64,000 bases of DNA from Mycobacteroides chelonae CCUG 47445 (GTDB taxonomy: Bacteria > Actinomycetota > Actinomycetes > Mycobacteriales > Mycobacteriaceae), in assembly GCF_001632805.1 (NCBI RefSeq), contig NZ_CP007220.1, positions 3,224,001 to 3,288,000 on the forward strand, read 5' to 3'. Each line of letters starts with the position of its first letter. The first letter of the stretch is position 1. This document shows positions 1 to 9,139 of this stretch, in pieces. A program made the position numbers and the translations under genes. The notes below the pieces were generated by a model. That model ran no database searches, was not told where the DNA came from, and saw only the letters and a program-made list of their open reading frames with translations.

Positions 1-239
1 GGGTCGCATACGGGGTATGCACCTGCGCCGATCAGTAGTTGCGTAGTTCTGTCTGACTTGTGGCCAAGCGGCAGCAGACAGCTACCCGATTGTGCCAGAC
101 AGGGGCCCTTTCAGTGAAATCGCCCACCCGAGCACCCCTTGGGCAGCGGCTATCCAGACAGTACCGGTAAGCTACCGTGACCGGAACACCTGTCACATAG
201 GTAACAATTCAGAGTCCGACCGCAGAGGGGGTCTAGGTT
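1..239. other. left-edge non-coding stretch upstream of the lppW-like gene
   Basis: I see no convincing gene here. In M. tuberculosis the divergent rplS gene lies on this side of lppW, so these bases are probably the intergenic region, with rplS beyond the window edge (inference). A purine-rich run GAGGGGG near 224-230 is a good ribosome binding site for the ATG at 240. Confidence 0.5.
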
Positions 240-1145
240 ATGCGCGGCCATCACCTGTTTGCGGGCTTAACGCTCACTGCAGTGACCGCCCTGACCTCTG
301 GATGTGTGGCATCGGTGCGCAGCGACCCGGCTACCCCGGTGCTGGCAGTTGTCAGTGCCCCCGCCGAGCCTGCGCCGGTCTTCGAGGTGGAAAGCCCCCC
401 ATCCTTCGAGACCCTGCCCGAGCGCACCATCGCAGCAACCACCCAGGCCAAGAGTGCCGGCGCCGTACTCACCGCGGTCATCAAGGACCGCGCCTCCGGT
501 GCCGTGGTCTCCAACGGCAACAACAGCACCATTGCCATCGCCTCGGTGGCCAAGCTGTTCATCGCCGACGACCTGCTGATGCGGGAATCGACCGGCGACG
601 TCACCCTGACTCCCGCAGATCGCGCCTCTTTCGACCGGATGCTGCAGTCCTCCGATGACAGCGCAGCCGAGATCTTCTGGCAGCGCGGGGGCGGAAACTC
701 GATCATCACCCGGGTCGCCGCGCGATACGGGCTGCCCTCCACCACCGTGCCCTCCGACGGGATGTGGTGGAACACCATCAGCACTGCCAACGACCTGGTG
801 CAGTACTACGACATGCTGCTTTCCGGCACCGGTGGCCTGCCGCCCGAGCGCGCGAACATCATCGTCGACGACTTGGCCCGTTCGACGCCCAACGGCATCG
901 ACGGCTACCCCCAGCGTTTCGGAATCCCGGACGGAATCCCCGGCGAGCCCGTCGCGGTGAAGCAGGGCTGGATGTGCTGTGTCGGGTCGGCGTGGATGCA
1001 TCTGTCGACCGGCGTGGTCGGTCCCGACCGTCGATTCATCGTGGTGGTGTCGTCCCTGCAGACCGCCAACGACGTGACGGCGCGCAACACGCTAACTCAG
1101 GCCGTCTCCACCATGTTCCCCGGTGGACGAATCGAAGCCGAGTAG
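240..1145 (+). CDS. lppW: LppW-like lipoprotein, serine beta-lactamase fold
   Basis: A 301-residue exported lipoprotein. The N-terminus is a signal peptide ending in a lipobox (LTSGC, Cys about residue 22), followed by a Pro/Ala-rich linker. The body looks like a class A beta-lactamase/penicillin-binding fold: SVAK fits the SxxK nucleophile motif and SDDSAAE lies where SDN is expected, but the KTG triad position reads KQG. That suggests a non-hydrolytic or altered activity on the outer face of the membrane. Next to trmD, as Rv2905 (lppW) is in M. tuberculosis. It is convergent with trmD and the two coding ends overlap by 54 bases. Family and synteny assignment are good; activity is unknown. 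Confidence 0.8.
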   Translation: MRGHHLFAGLTLTAVTALTSGCVASVRSDPATPVLAVVSAPAEPAPVFEVESPPSFETLPERTIAATTQAKSAGAVLTAVIKDRASGAVVSNGNNSTIAIASVAKLFIADDLLMRESTGDVTLTPADRASFDRMLQSSDDSAAEIFWQRGGGNSIITRVAARYGLPSTTVPSDGMWWNTISTANDLVQYYDMLLSGTGGLPPERANIIVDDLARSTPNGIDGYPQRFGIPDGIPGEPVAVKQGWMCCVGSAWMHLSTGVVGPDRRFIVVVSSLQTANDVTARNTLTQAVSTMFPGGRIEAE

Positions 1146-1811
1146 ATCCGGGCGACGCTGCGCCGTCCGCTGACGCGACTGCTCGGCCCGCCAGGCCGCA
1201 ATCTTGGCGTGATCACCTGAGAGCAACACCGGCGGCACATCGATCCCCCGCCAACTCGGCGGTCTGGTGTAGGACGGCCCTTCCAAGAGCCCGTCGGAGT
1301 GTGAGTCTTCTTGCGCGGAAAGCGCATTGCCCAGCACCCCGGGAATCAGCCGCAGTACCGCCTCGATGATTACCAACGCGGCGACCTCGCCGCCATTGAG
1401 CACGTAATCGCCGATCGATACTTCGCGCACCCGCATCCGGGTCGCAGCGTCATCGGCAACTCGCTGGTCGATTCCCTCGTAGCGTCCACACGCGATCACC
1501 AGATGGTCTTCGGTGGCCCATTGGCGGGCACTCTCCTGTGTGAAGGGGTATCCGGCGGGCGTTGGCACCAGCAGAAGCGTTTCCGGCGTGCAGATCTCGT
1601 CCAGGGCATCACCCCAGACCGTTGGCTTCATCACCATGCCGGGACCACCGCCGTAGGGCGAATCATCGACCGACTTGTGCACGTCGTGCGTCCAGCGCCG
1701 CAGATCATGCACCGCGACATCGACAAGCCCGGCCTCGATAGCCTTGCCCGGCAGAGACTGCCGCACCGGCTGCAGATAGTCCGGGAAGATCGTGACGACG
1801 TCTATTTTCAT
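1092..1811 (-). CDS. trmD: tRNA (guanine37-N1)-methyltransferase TrmD
   Basis: This 239-residue enzyme transfers methyl from S-adenosylmethionine to N1 of G37 next to the tRNA anticodon and so prevents +1 frameshifting. The start [13 protein letters not shown] is typical of the family. The trefoil-knot SAM motifs are visible: [10 protein letters not shown] near residue 110 and YVLNGGE near 140. It is the last gene of the rpsP-KH-rimM-trmD operon, 10 bases after rimM. Its 3' end runs 54 bases into the convergent lppW-like gene, so the two transcripts are complementary there. Length is normal for the family. Confidence 0.96.
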   Translation of the reverse strand: MKIDVVTIFPDYLQPVRQSLPGKAIEAGLVDVAVHDLRRWTHDVHKSVDDSPYGGGPGMVMKPTVWGDALDEICTPETLLLVPTPAGYPFTQESARQWATEDHLVIACGRYEGIDQRVADDAATRMRVREVSIGDYVLNGGEVAALVIIEAVLRLIPGVLGNALSAQEDSHSDGLLEGPSYTRPPSWRGIDVPPVLLSGDHAKIAAWRAEQSRQRTAQRRPDLLGFDSSTGEHGGDGLS

Positions 1812-1821
1812 GCCGGAATGC

Positions 1822-2352
1822 TCACGACAGGTCCAACAGACCTTCGGGGGGATCTATCTCGATTGCCTTGTCTGCCAAGGAGATCGATGTGACGATCGCG
1901 GAGACAAACGGCACCAGAATCTCGCCGCGCTGGTCCCTGTTGTGAGGTTTCACCGAAAGCAGCTCGCCGCCCGGAGTGTGCAGCACCTCGGAAACGGTTC
2001 CGACCATCGCACCCTCCCGGGTCCGCACCGCAAGTCCTTCGAGCTGATGATCGTAGAACTCGTCCGGATCTTGAAGGGGAGGAAGCTCGCCGGCCTCAAC
2101 CGTGAAAAGGGTGCCACGCAAAGCGTCTGCCGCGTCACGGTCGGCCACTCCGGAAAGTCTGATCAGCAGCCTTCCGGTGTGCTCACGCACCGATTCGACG
2201 GTGAATTCACGATTACCGCCGCCCCGAGGCAGCCGCCCAGTCAGCACCGAGCCGACGGCAAAACGCTCGTCTGGATCGTCGGTGCGGATTTCGACCGACA
2301 ACTCGCCGGTGACGCCGTGCGCCTTGGCGATACGCCCGACCACAAGCTCCAT
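1822..2352 (-). CDS. rimM: 16S rRNA processing protein RimM
   Basis: A 176-residue ribosome maturation factor that helps assemble the 30S head and binds ribosomal protein S19 (family knowledge). The start [17 protein letters not shown] is the classic RimM N-terminal domain, and the C-terminal half carries a PRC-barrel, with [13 protein letters not shown] and [15 protein letters not shown] visible. It lies 5 bases after the KH gene and 10 bases before trmD in a tightly packed operon, the same order as Rv2907c. Nothing unusual. Confidence 0.96.
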   Translation of the reverse strand: MELVVGRIAKAHGVTGELSVEIRTDDPDERFAVGSVLTGRLPRGGGNREFTVESVREHTGRLLIRLSGVADRDAADALRGTLFTVEAGELPPLQDPDEFYDHQLEGLAVRTREGAMVGTVSEVLHTPGGELLSVKPHNRDQRGEILVPFVSAIVTSISLADKAIEIDPPEGLLDLS

Positions 2353-2357
2353 CGGAG

Positions 2358-2600
2358 CTACCGGTCGGTGTCCACCACGTCGACCCGGATGCCGCGGCCA
2401 CCCACACCCGCGACCAGGGTGCGCAGCGCGGTGGCGGTACGCCCGCCCCGACCGATCACCTTTCCGAGATCGTCGGGGTGGACGTGAACCTCTACGGTGC
2501 GGCCGCGACGGTTCGTCACCAGGTCAACGCGGACATCGTCGGGGTTATCGACGATTCCTCGTACCAGATGCTCGACGGCGTCGACCACCACAGAACTCAT
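2358..2600 (-). CDS. khpA: KH-domain RNA-binding protein (KhpA-like)
   Basis: An 80-residue protein made of a single KH domain, with the nucleic-acid-binding GxxG loop visible as [11 protein letters not shown] near residue 46. It matches the small KH protein encoded between rpsP and rimM in actinobacteria (Rv2908c). In Gram-positive bacteria KhpA works with KhpB as an RNA chaperone affecting cell division; a similar role here is inference. It lies 8 bases after rpsP and 5 bases before rimM, so it is surely cotranscribed with ribosome genes. Confidence 0.92.
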   Translation of the reverse strand: MSSVVVDAVEHLVRGIVDNPDDVRVDLVTNRRGRTVEVHVHPDDLGKVIGRGGRTATALRTLVAGVGGRGIRVDVVDTDR

Positions 2601-2608
2601 CTGAGGTC

Positions 2609-3088
2609 CTATTCGCTTGCGGCGTCAGCAGATTCGGCCGGAGCCTCGGCGGCTTCCGCGGCCGGGGCCTCGGCGGCCTCGTCCTGCTCGGCCTTCTTCG
2701 GGGCCTTCTTCTTTTTCTGCTGGATGGCCTCACCCGTGGGGGCGCCGTCGGCCTCGGCCAGAGCGGCGTTGAACAGCTCCAGCTTGCTGGGCTTGGGCTC
2801 CTTGACCTTCAGGGTGCCCTCGGCGCCGGGCAGGCCCTTGAACTTCTGCCAGTCACCGGTGATCTTCAGCAGGGCCAGCACCGGATCGGTCGGCTGCGCG
2901 CCGACGGACAGCCAGTACTGCGCACGCTCGGAATCGATCTCGATGAGGCTGGGCTCTTCCTTCGGGTGGTACCGGCCGATCACCTCGATGGCGCGGCCTT
3001 CGCGGCGCGTGCGCGCATCGGCGATCTGGATGCGGTACTGCGGGTTGCGGATCTTCCCGAGGCGGGTGAGCTTGATCTTGACAGCCAT
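2609..3088 (-). CDS. rpsP: 30S ribosomal protein S16
   Basis: Ribosomal protein S16, needed for 30S assembly. I chose the ATG at 3088 ([20 protein letters not shown]), giving 159 residues, because the reverse strand carries AAGGAG a few bases upstream; a longer frame to 3115 has no such support. The first 115 residues are the conserved S16 fold. The remaining 45 form a low-complexity Lys/Ala/Glu tail ([11 protein letters not shown], then Ala/Glu repeats), a tail type also found in other mycobacterial S16 proteins. First gene of the rpsP-KH-rimM-trmD operon. Its promoter region is shared with the divergent TIR cluster. Confidence 0.96.
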   Translation of the reverse strand: MAVKIKLTRLGKIRNPQYRIQIADARTRREGRAIEVIGRYHPKEEPSLIEIDSERAQYWLSVGAQPTDPVLALLKITGDWQKFKGLPGAEGTLKVKEPKPSKLELFNAALAEADGAPTGEAIQQKKKKAPKKAEQDEAAEAPAAEAAEAPAESADAASE

Positions 3089-3310
3089 GACTACAACTTC
3101 TCCTTGAGGTATCACGCGGCAATTCGGCGATGCGTGCGGACATGCACGATCCGGTTTTGCCTCGCGTGGGTCTGACCGCAGCTGGCCATGGCCAGCACAA
3201 CGGACGGTTTGCCATTGTGCCAGAACACGCCCTACCAGGCCAAATCGTCCGCCACCCGGGCTCCCCTTTGTCTACTATCACGACAAACGCTGCAAGTGGG
3301 GGGACAGACT
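3089..3310. promoter_or_regulatory. divergent promoter region between rpsP and the TIR-WD40 cluster, with a 16-base palindrome
   Basis: These 222 bases hold no gene and must drive rpsP leftward and the TIR cluster rightward. A perfect palindrome GCTGGCCATGGCCAGC sits at 3181-3196 and could be a repressor site or a hairpin. TACTAT at 3273-3278 fits a mycobacterial -10 element (TANNNT) for the TIR genes. A GTGGGGGGA run just upstream of the ATG at 3311 is the ribosome binding site. The promoter calls are inference from sequence alone. Confidence 0.45.
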
Positions 3311-6255
3311 ATGGACAACCGTGCCGAGACGACCGAACCGGAGGATCCTGCGTACGCGGCGGAGCTGCCGCTGACCGAGCCCGGCGGATACGACTATGAC
3401 GCGTTCCTGTCCTACAGCCGCGCCGATACCGCCGTAGCAGAAGGCATCCAGAAAGGCCTACACAGCATCGGCCGAAAACTCGGCCGACTACACGCCCTGC
3501 GCGTGTTCCGCGACAAAACCGACCTCGCCGCGAGCCCCAGCCTGTGGGCCAAACTGACTGAGGCGCTGGACAAATCCCGCTACCTCGTCGTGGTGCTCTC
3601 CCCCAACTCGGCAAGCTCCGAGTGGGTTAACAAAGAGATCGACTACTGGTTGGCGCACCGCGGACGCAACAACCTCGTCCTCGTCATGGCCGACGGCACC
3701 CTCATCTGGGACGACACCCACGGAGCCTTCAACCCGCAAAACTCCACCGCAGCACCACCAGCCCTGGCCACCCCCGACGCCCTGGGCACCGAACCCATCT
3801 ACATCGACGTCTCCCAAGACAACCCCTGGGACATCCAAAACCCCGTCTTCCGAGACAAACTCACCGACATCGCCGCCCCCATCCACGGCAAACCCAAATA
3901 CGAACTCGCCTCCGACGACCTCCGAGAACAACAACGCTTCCGCAGATTCCGACGCCTCGCCATCACCGCACTAGCCCTCCTGCTAGTCATCGCCATTGCC
4001 GCCGCATCAGTAGCCTTCATCCAACGCCGCGAAGCCCAACAACAACGAAACGAAGCCATCCATCAACGCAATGATGCGGTCGCGCGGGGCCTGGTAGCCG
4101 ACGCCGATGCCATCTTCAAACGGGTGCGCGGTGGAACCTATGACCAAGCGCTACAGGAACTGACCGTGGCCGCACGCCTGGGACCGGTGGCCGCACGCGG
4201 CGGAATGCTCACCGGGCTCCAAAACACTGCCATCCTGCAGAAAACCATCCGCACCTCCCGCGGCCTCGTCGCGCCGAAAGTCACCCCGGATGGCAAACGC
4301 CTCGTCACCGGCAGCAAAGAGGAGCCGGTTATCCGCATCTGGGATGCCGCCACCGGACAGCAAGTATCCGAACTGACCGGCACGCCCAAGACGGGTTTGT
4401 GGGTCGTCGGGCTCGGCCCCGACGGAAAGCGCCTGATCTCCGAGGACTCGGCTGGCGTGGTCAGGCTGTGGGATCTCGACACCAGCACCATAATTCGGCA
4501 GCTCAAGGCCGAGCTGGCGGGCGACGCGGTGATGAGTGCCGACGGCGCCCGGGTGGCCGCCGTCGACGCACGATGGGGGCCAGACCACAAGAAGCTGATC
4601 TATCGACTCGGGGTGTGGGACGCCGCCACCGGGGAGCCGGTCAGCATGTTTCCCGAGCAATCCGACTCCATACGCGAGCTGGCACTGAGCCCAGACGGGC
4701 GCCGCATCGTCGTTGTGGACGGGAACGACGCAACCCGGATCTTTGATGTCGACAGCCGCGAGCAGATCGGTGAAACGATCGCAATCCCCAGTCCCAGCAG
4801 CTCGGACGGCAGCAACATCGGCGTGCACAGCCCGGAATTCAGCCCGGACGGCCGAAGGTTTGTCATGGGCCTCAGCGAGGGCACCGTGCGACAGTGGGAC
4901 GCATTCACCGGCGCCCCCTCAGTACCCCGATGGCCGGCCACACCGGCACCGTGTTCGTGGCGACCTACAGCCCCGACGGAACCCGTATCGCCTCGGGCGG
5001 GACAGGCGACAACACCGTACGGGTATGGGATACCGAAACCGGCGCCCCGGTTGGCACGCCGTTCACGGGCCACCTGGATGCGATCACCGGGCTCACCTTC
5101 ACGGCGGACAGCAAACAGATCGTCTCGACCAGCGACGATAAGACAATTCAGATCTGGCGCGCAGATGGAGACACTCCGCTCGGCGGCCCGATATCCGCCC
5201 CGGCCGGCAACCTGCCGGAAGGCACTCCAGTCGTCGGCGTGGTCCCCGGCGGCGAGACAACAGACATCTCGCGATCGGCTGCCGTCTGGAACCTCGAAGA
5301 CGGCCGCGTGACCGACTTCCGCGAGAACGTGCCCCACTGGGAGTTCTCCATGGATCTGCAATTGGCTATGACACCCGACGGCCGCCGAGCCGCTGTGTTG
5401 TCACTCAACAAGCTGCAGGTCTGGGACCTGCACACCGGCAAACCGATCTCCAGTATCGATGACGACACGAATATCCGCTCCGCAACTGCCGTCAGCCCGG
5501 ACGGGTCCCGGGTCGTCACCGGCGCGTCCAGCTCGTCTGTCGAAAAGCGCGGCGGTCGCCTCATCAACCTGTATGACGCCGACACCGGAAAACAGATCGA
5601 CACCAAGTTCGACGGCCTAGATGGAACGATCACCGCACTTCGGTTCAGCCCCGACGGTCGCCAGCTCGTCGCCGTAAATTCGAAAGGGGCACTCCGGGAG
5701 TGGGATGCCGCAACCGGGCAACAGATCGGCGATCCCTGGAACGGCGACCTCAACGTCCAAGGGGCGCTGGCGTTCAGTCCGGATGGCCGGCTGCTCGCCT
5801 CGGCAGGCCGCGGAACGATATGGATCTGGGATACACAAACTCACCGGTTGGCAGGAAAGCCGCTCAACGGCCACAACGATCCGCCTTCGAGCCTGGCGTT
5901 CAGCTCCGATAGTCGGCTCCTCGTCTCGGGTGCGACCGGCAGCAAAGACTATAAAAGGGGCGAGGTGCGGATCTGGGATGTGGCGAGCGGTCAGCAGATC
6001 GGTGAACCGCTGCCCGTCGTCGACGGTTATACGTTTCTGTTCCGCGTGGCATTTTCCTCTGACAGCACCAATATCTTCGCCAGTGGAGCTACCAAGAAAG
6101 GAAGCAGGGTCTGGCAGTGGCCGGGTCCGGCCCGGTGGCCGGAACTGTTGTGCGACAAGCTTTCCGCGAACATGAGCCGTGAACAATGGAGACAATGGGT
6201 ATCCCCGGACATCGAGTATGTGGTGGGCTGCCCGAACCTACCGGTACCGGAGTAA
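3311..6255 (+). CDS. TIR-transmembrane-WD40 protein 1, with an apparent one-base frameshift
   Basis: First of three tandem paralogues. I start it at the ATG at 3311 (MDNRAETTEPEDPAYA), which has a GGGGGGA ribosome site; further upstream the frame has no homology to copies 2 and 3. Order: TIR domain about residues 27-200, with YDAFLSYSRAD, box-2-like FRDKTDL at 66-72 and SEWVNKEIDYW placing a putative NADase glutamate at E109; basic RRFRR; membrane helix about 216-237; a Gln/Arg-rich helical linker; then WD motifs. At about 4918 one base is missing relative to the paralogues, so the first frame ends at 5311 (666 residues), while the rest of the propellers continue in another frame to the stop at 6255. 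Repaired length is about 981 residues. Either a pseudogene, an N-terminal truncated receptor, or a sequencing error. Confidence 0.8.
3422..3915 (+). repeat. 494-base identical tract, copy 1 (TIR domain of paralogue 1)
   Basis: Line-by-line comparison with 6351-6844 (offset 2929) shows no difference over 494 bases. The copies diverge just outside: several mismatches occur upstream, and downstream the first is C versus A at 3916/6845. The tract covers nearly the whole TIR domain but not the membrane segment or the WD motifs. The corresponding region of paralogue 3 differs at many positions. This fits recent gene conversion between copies 1 and 2. Confidence 0.85.
4911..4925 (+). other. frameshift site in TIR-WD40 paralogue 1
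   Basis: Paralogue 2 reads GAP-IGPPLV-GHTG here, with 18 bases between the GAP and GHTG codons. Paralogue 1 has 17 bases after GGC GCC CCC. Restoring one base after 4918 (for example A, giving CCC ATC AGT) rejoins the frames as GAP-ISTPMA-GHTG. The site follows a run of five C, so a read error or a real slippage mutation are both possible. Confidence 0.8.
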
Positions 6256-6257
6256 CC

Positions 6258-9137
6258 ATGACCAAGCCTGAGGATCCTGCATATGCCGCGGAGCTGCCGC
6301 TGACCGCGCCTGGCGGATACGACTATGACGCGTTCTTGTCCTACAGCCGTGCCGATACCGCCGTAGCAGAAGGCATCCAGAAAGGCCTACACAGCATCGG
6401 CCGAAAACTCGGCCGACTACACGCCCTGCGCGTGTTCCGCGACAAAACCGACCTCGCCGCGAGCCCCAGCCTGTGGGCCAAACTGACTGAGGCGCTGGAC
6501 AAATCCCGCTACCTCGTCGTGGTGCTCTCCCCCAACTCGGCAAGCTCCGAGTGGGTTAACAAAGAGATCGACTACTGGTTGGCGCACCGCGGACGCAACA
6601 ACCTCGTCCTCGTCATGGCCGACGGCACCCTCATCTGGGACGACACCCACGGAGCCTTCAACCCGCAAAACTCCACCGCAGCACCACCAGCCCTGGCCAC
6701 CCCCGACGCCCTGGGCACCGAACCCATCTACATCGACGTCTCCCAAGACAACCCCTGGGACATCCAAAACCCCGTCTTCCGAGACAAACTCACCGACATC
6801 GCCGCCCCCATCCACGGCAAACCCAAATACGAACTCGCCTCCGAAGACCTGCGCGAACAACAACGATTCCGCAGATTCCGACGACTCGCCATCACCGCAC
6901 TAGCGATACTCCTCGTCATCGCAATCGCCGCCGCCGGCATCGCATTCGTCAAACAACAGGAAGCCCAACAACAACGCTCCGAAGCCATCCGCCAGCGCAA
7001 CGAGGCGGTCGCACTGCGTCTCGCCACCGACGCCGACGCCATCTTCAAACGGGCGCGCGGCGGGGGCGATGAGCGTGCGCTACAGGAATTGACCGTCGCG
7101 GCACGACTCGCCCCGGTGACCGCACGCGGCGGCATGCTCAGCGGAGTCCAATCCACCGTGGCCCTGCAGAAAATCATCGGAACGCCACGTGCACCTACCA
7201 CTCCGACAGTCACTGCAGACCGCGGCCGCATCTTTACCGGCGGCACGCAGTCGGTTATTCGCATCTGGGATGCGGCCACAGGACGACAGGTATCCGAGCT
7301 TGCCGGCACCCCTAAAACCGCCGTGGAGGTCGTCGGGCTCACGCCCGACGGAAAGCGTCTGCTCACAGTAGATTCACTGTCAATGCTCAGGGTATGGGAC
7401 GTGCAGAACAGCACCATGATCCGAGAGTTCATGGCCGGGATACAGACAGCGGTGAACGCTGACGGAACCCGCGTGGCCGGCATTACGGCCCGGCCTGGAC
7501 CGGACAAAAGACCGATCTGGCGAATCGGGGTGTGGGATGTCGATACGGGCACGCAAATCGGCCCATTTCCCGAGCAATCCGACAGCCCGCGCAACCTGGC
7601 GCTGAGCCCCGACGGCCACCGCATCGTCACAACCAGCAATGTCGGCCTGGGTTACGCCATGCAGATCTGGAATGCCGACAACGGCCAACAGATTGGTGAC
7701 ACGATCGCAATCGACGAAGCTTATCGGAACTTAAGTGCTGGCCCGGCATTCAGTCCGGACGGCAGCAGGTTCGCCGTGGGCTTCAGCGATAACACCGTTC
7801 GGCAGTGGGACGCGTTCAGCGGAGCCCCCATCGGCCCCCCGCTGGTCGGCCACACCGGACAGGTATTCCAAGTGAGGTACAGCCCGGACGGAACCCGCAT
7901 CGCCGCGGGCGGCGAGGGCGACTTCGCAGTCCGTATTTGGGATGCCGAAACCGGCATCCCTGTTGGTGCACCACTTACCGGCCACCTCGGTTCCGTCATT
8001 GGACTCGCCTTCACCTCGAATGGCGAACAGATCGTCTCGACCAGCAACGACAAGACAATCCGTATCTGGCGCGCAGATGCCGACAGCCGACTCGGCGGCC
8101 CGACGGCTGCGCCCGCCGTGCACCTCCCGGAAAGCGAGTACCCGATCCACGTGGTCGGGATGATGCCTGGCGGCTATGTAGATCACATCTCGAGCCCACT
8201 CGCTGTCTGGAACGTCATGGACAACCGCGTGACGAATCTGGCGGACTCGATAACAGCCGGCAAAGTGGCGATCACGCCCGACGGTCGCCGGGCCGCGACA
8301 CTCAAGTTCAATAAGGTCCAGGTCTGGGACCTGCACACCGGAGATATTGTCTTCAGCGCCGACGACAAAACGAGCTACAACCGGATTGCGATTAGTCCGG
8401 ACGGAACTCGGGTCGCCCTCGCCAGATCCAAATCGGATGCCGAAAAGCACGGTGGCCGCTACATCAGCATGTATGACGCTGACACCGGGAATCCCATCGA
8501 TGGGGAGTTCAGTGGGCTGGACGGAACAACCTCCGCCGTGCGGTTCAGCCCTAACGGTCGACAGCTCTTCGCCGGCGACACCTCTGGACAGATCCGGGTG
8601 TGGGATGCCGAAACCGGGCAGCTGATCGGCGATCCCTGGAATGTTAACAACACCGTGAACGCGCTGGCGTTCAGTCCGGACGGCCGACTGCTGGCCTCAG
8701 CAGGGGGCAATACCATCTGGATCTGGGGCGCGCAAAGTCGCCGGCTGGTGGGAGAGCCACTCACCGGCCACGCCAACGTCATTTACTCCTTGGCGTTCAG
8801 CTCCGACGGGGAGCTGCTCGCCTCGGGTGCACACAGCGACACCGATAGCGAGGTACGCATCTGGGAAGTGGAAAGCGGCCAGCAGATTGGCGGACCGCTC
8901 TCACCTACTGCCAGCCAGGTGTTGGATGTGGGATTCTCGCCTGATAACACCGGCATCTTCGCCAGTGAACTTACCCGCAACAAGAGCAGGGTCTGGCGGT
9001 GGCCCGGTCCGGCTAAGTGGCTGGATCTGTTGTGCGACAAGCTTTCCTCGAACATGAGCCGTAAGCAATGGAAGCAATGGGTATCGCCGGATATCGACTA
9101 TGTTGTCGGCTGCCCGGGTCTGCCGGTACCGGAGTAA
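6258..9137 (+). CDS. TIR-transmembrane-WD40 protein 2, intact
   Basis: Intact paralogue of 959 residues starting MTKPEDPAYAAELPL. The TIR domain covers about residues 21-195, with catalytic-type glutamate E103 in SEWVNKEIDYW. The RRFRR motif precedes a membrane helix near 210-232 (LAITALAILLVIAIAAAGIAF), then an EAQQQRSEAIRQRNEA helical linker and an ADADAIFKRARGG segment. Fourteen WD-type motifs follow (for example VIRIWDAATG, TVRQWDAFSG, QIRVWDAETG), enough for two seven-bladed propellers. The tail carries LLCDKLS and VVGCPGLP. The ATG lies 2 bases after the stop of paralogue 1, and its ribosome site (GGAG) lies inside that gene's end, so translation is probably coupled. The positive residues before the helix suggest TIR inside and propellers outside the cell. 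Confidence 0.88.
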   Translation: MTKPEDPAYAAELPLTAPGGYDYDAFLSYSRADTAVAEGIQKGLHSIGRKLGRLHALRVFRDKTDLAASPSLWAKLTEALDKSRYLVVVLSPNSASSEWVNKEIDYWLAHRGRNNLVLVMADGTLIWDDTHGAFNPQNSTAAPPALATPDALGTEPIYIDVSQDNPWDIQNPVFRDKLTDIAAPIHGKPKYELASEDLREQQRFRRFRRLAITALAILLVIAIAAAGIAFVKQQEAQQQRSEAIRQRNEAVALRLATDADAIFKRARGGGDERALQELTVAARLAPVTARGGMLSGVQSTVALQKIIGTPRAPTTPTVTADRGRIFTGGTQSVIRIWDAATGRQVSELAGTPKTAVEVVGLTPDGKRLLTVDSLSMLRVWDVQNSTMIREFMAGIQTAVNADGTRVAGITARPGPDKRPIWRIGVWDVDTGTQIGPFPEQSDSPRNLALSPDGHRIVTTSNVGLGYAMQIWNADNGQQIGDTIAIDEAYRNLSAGPAFSPDGSRFAVGFSDNTVRQWDAFSGAPIGPPLVGHTGQVFQVRYSPDGTRIAAGGEGDFAVRIWDAETGIPVGAPLTGHLGSVIGLAFTSNGEQIVSTSNDKTIRIWRADADSRLGGPTAAPAVHLPESEYPIHVVGMMPGGYVDHISSPLAVWNVMDNRVTNLADSITAGKVAITPDGRRAATLKFNKVQVWDLHTGDIVFSADDKTSYNRIAISPDGTRVALARSKSDAEKHGGRYISMYDADTGNPIDGEFSGLDGTTSAVRFSPNGRQLFAGDTSGQIRVWDAETGQLIGDPWNVNNTVNALAFSPDGRLLASAGGNTIWIWGAQSRRLVGEPLTGHANVIYSLAFSSDGELLASGAHSDTDSEVRIWEVESGQQIGGPLSPTASQVLDVGFSPDNTGIFASELTRNKSRVWRWPGPAKWLDLLCDKLSSNMSRKQWKQWVSPDIDYVVGCPGLPVPE
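6351..6844 (+). repeat. 494-base identical tract, copy 2 (TIR domain of paralogue 2)
   Basis: Partner of 3422-3915, identical over the whole length by direct reading. It is unusually poor in G and rich in C and A on the coding strand, unlike the WD40 part of the same gene. Confidence 0.85.
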
Positions 9138-9139
9138 CC

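Noticed and set aside
4894..6255. Second half of TIR-WD40 paralogue 1 as an independent gene
   Set aside because: It begins in the middle of a propeller with no ribosome site or conserved start, and matches the continuation of the paralogues after a one-base shift.
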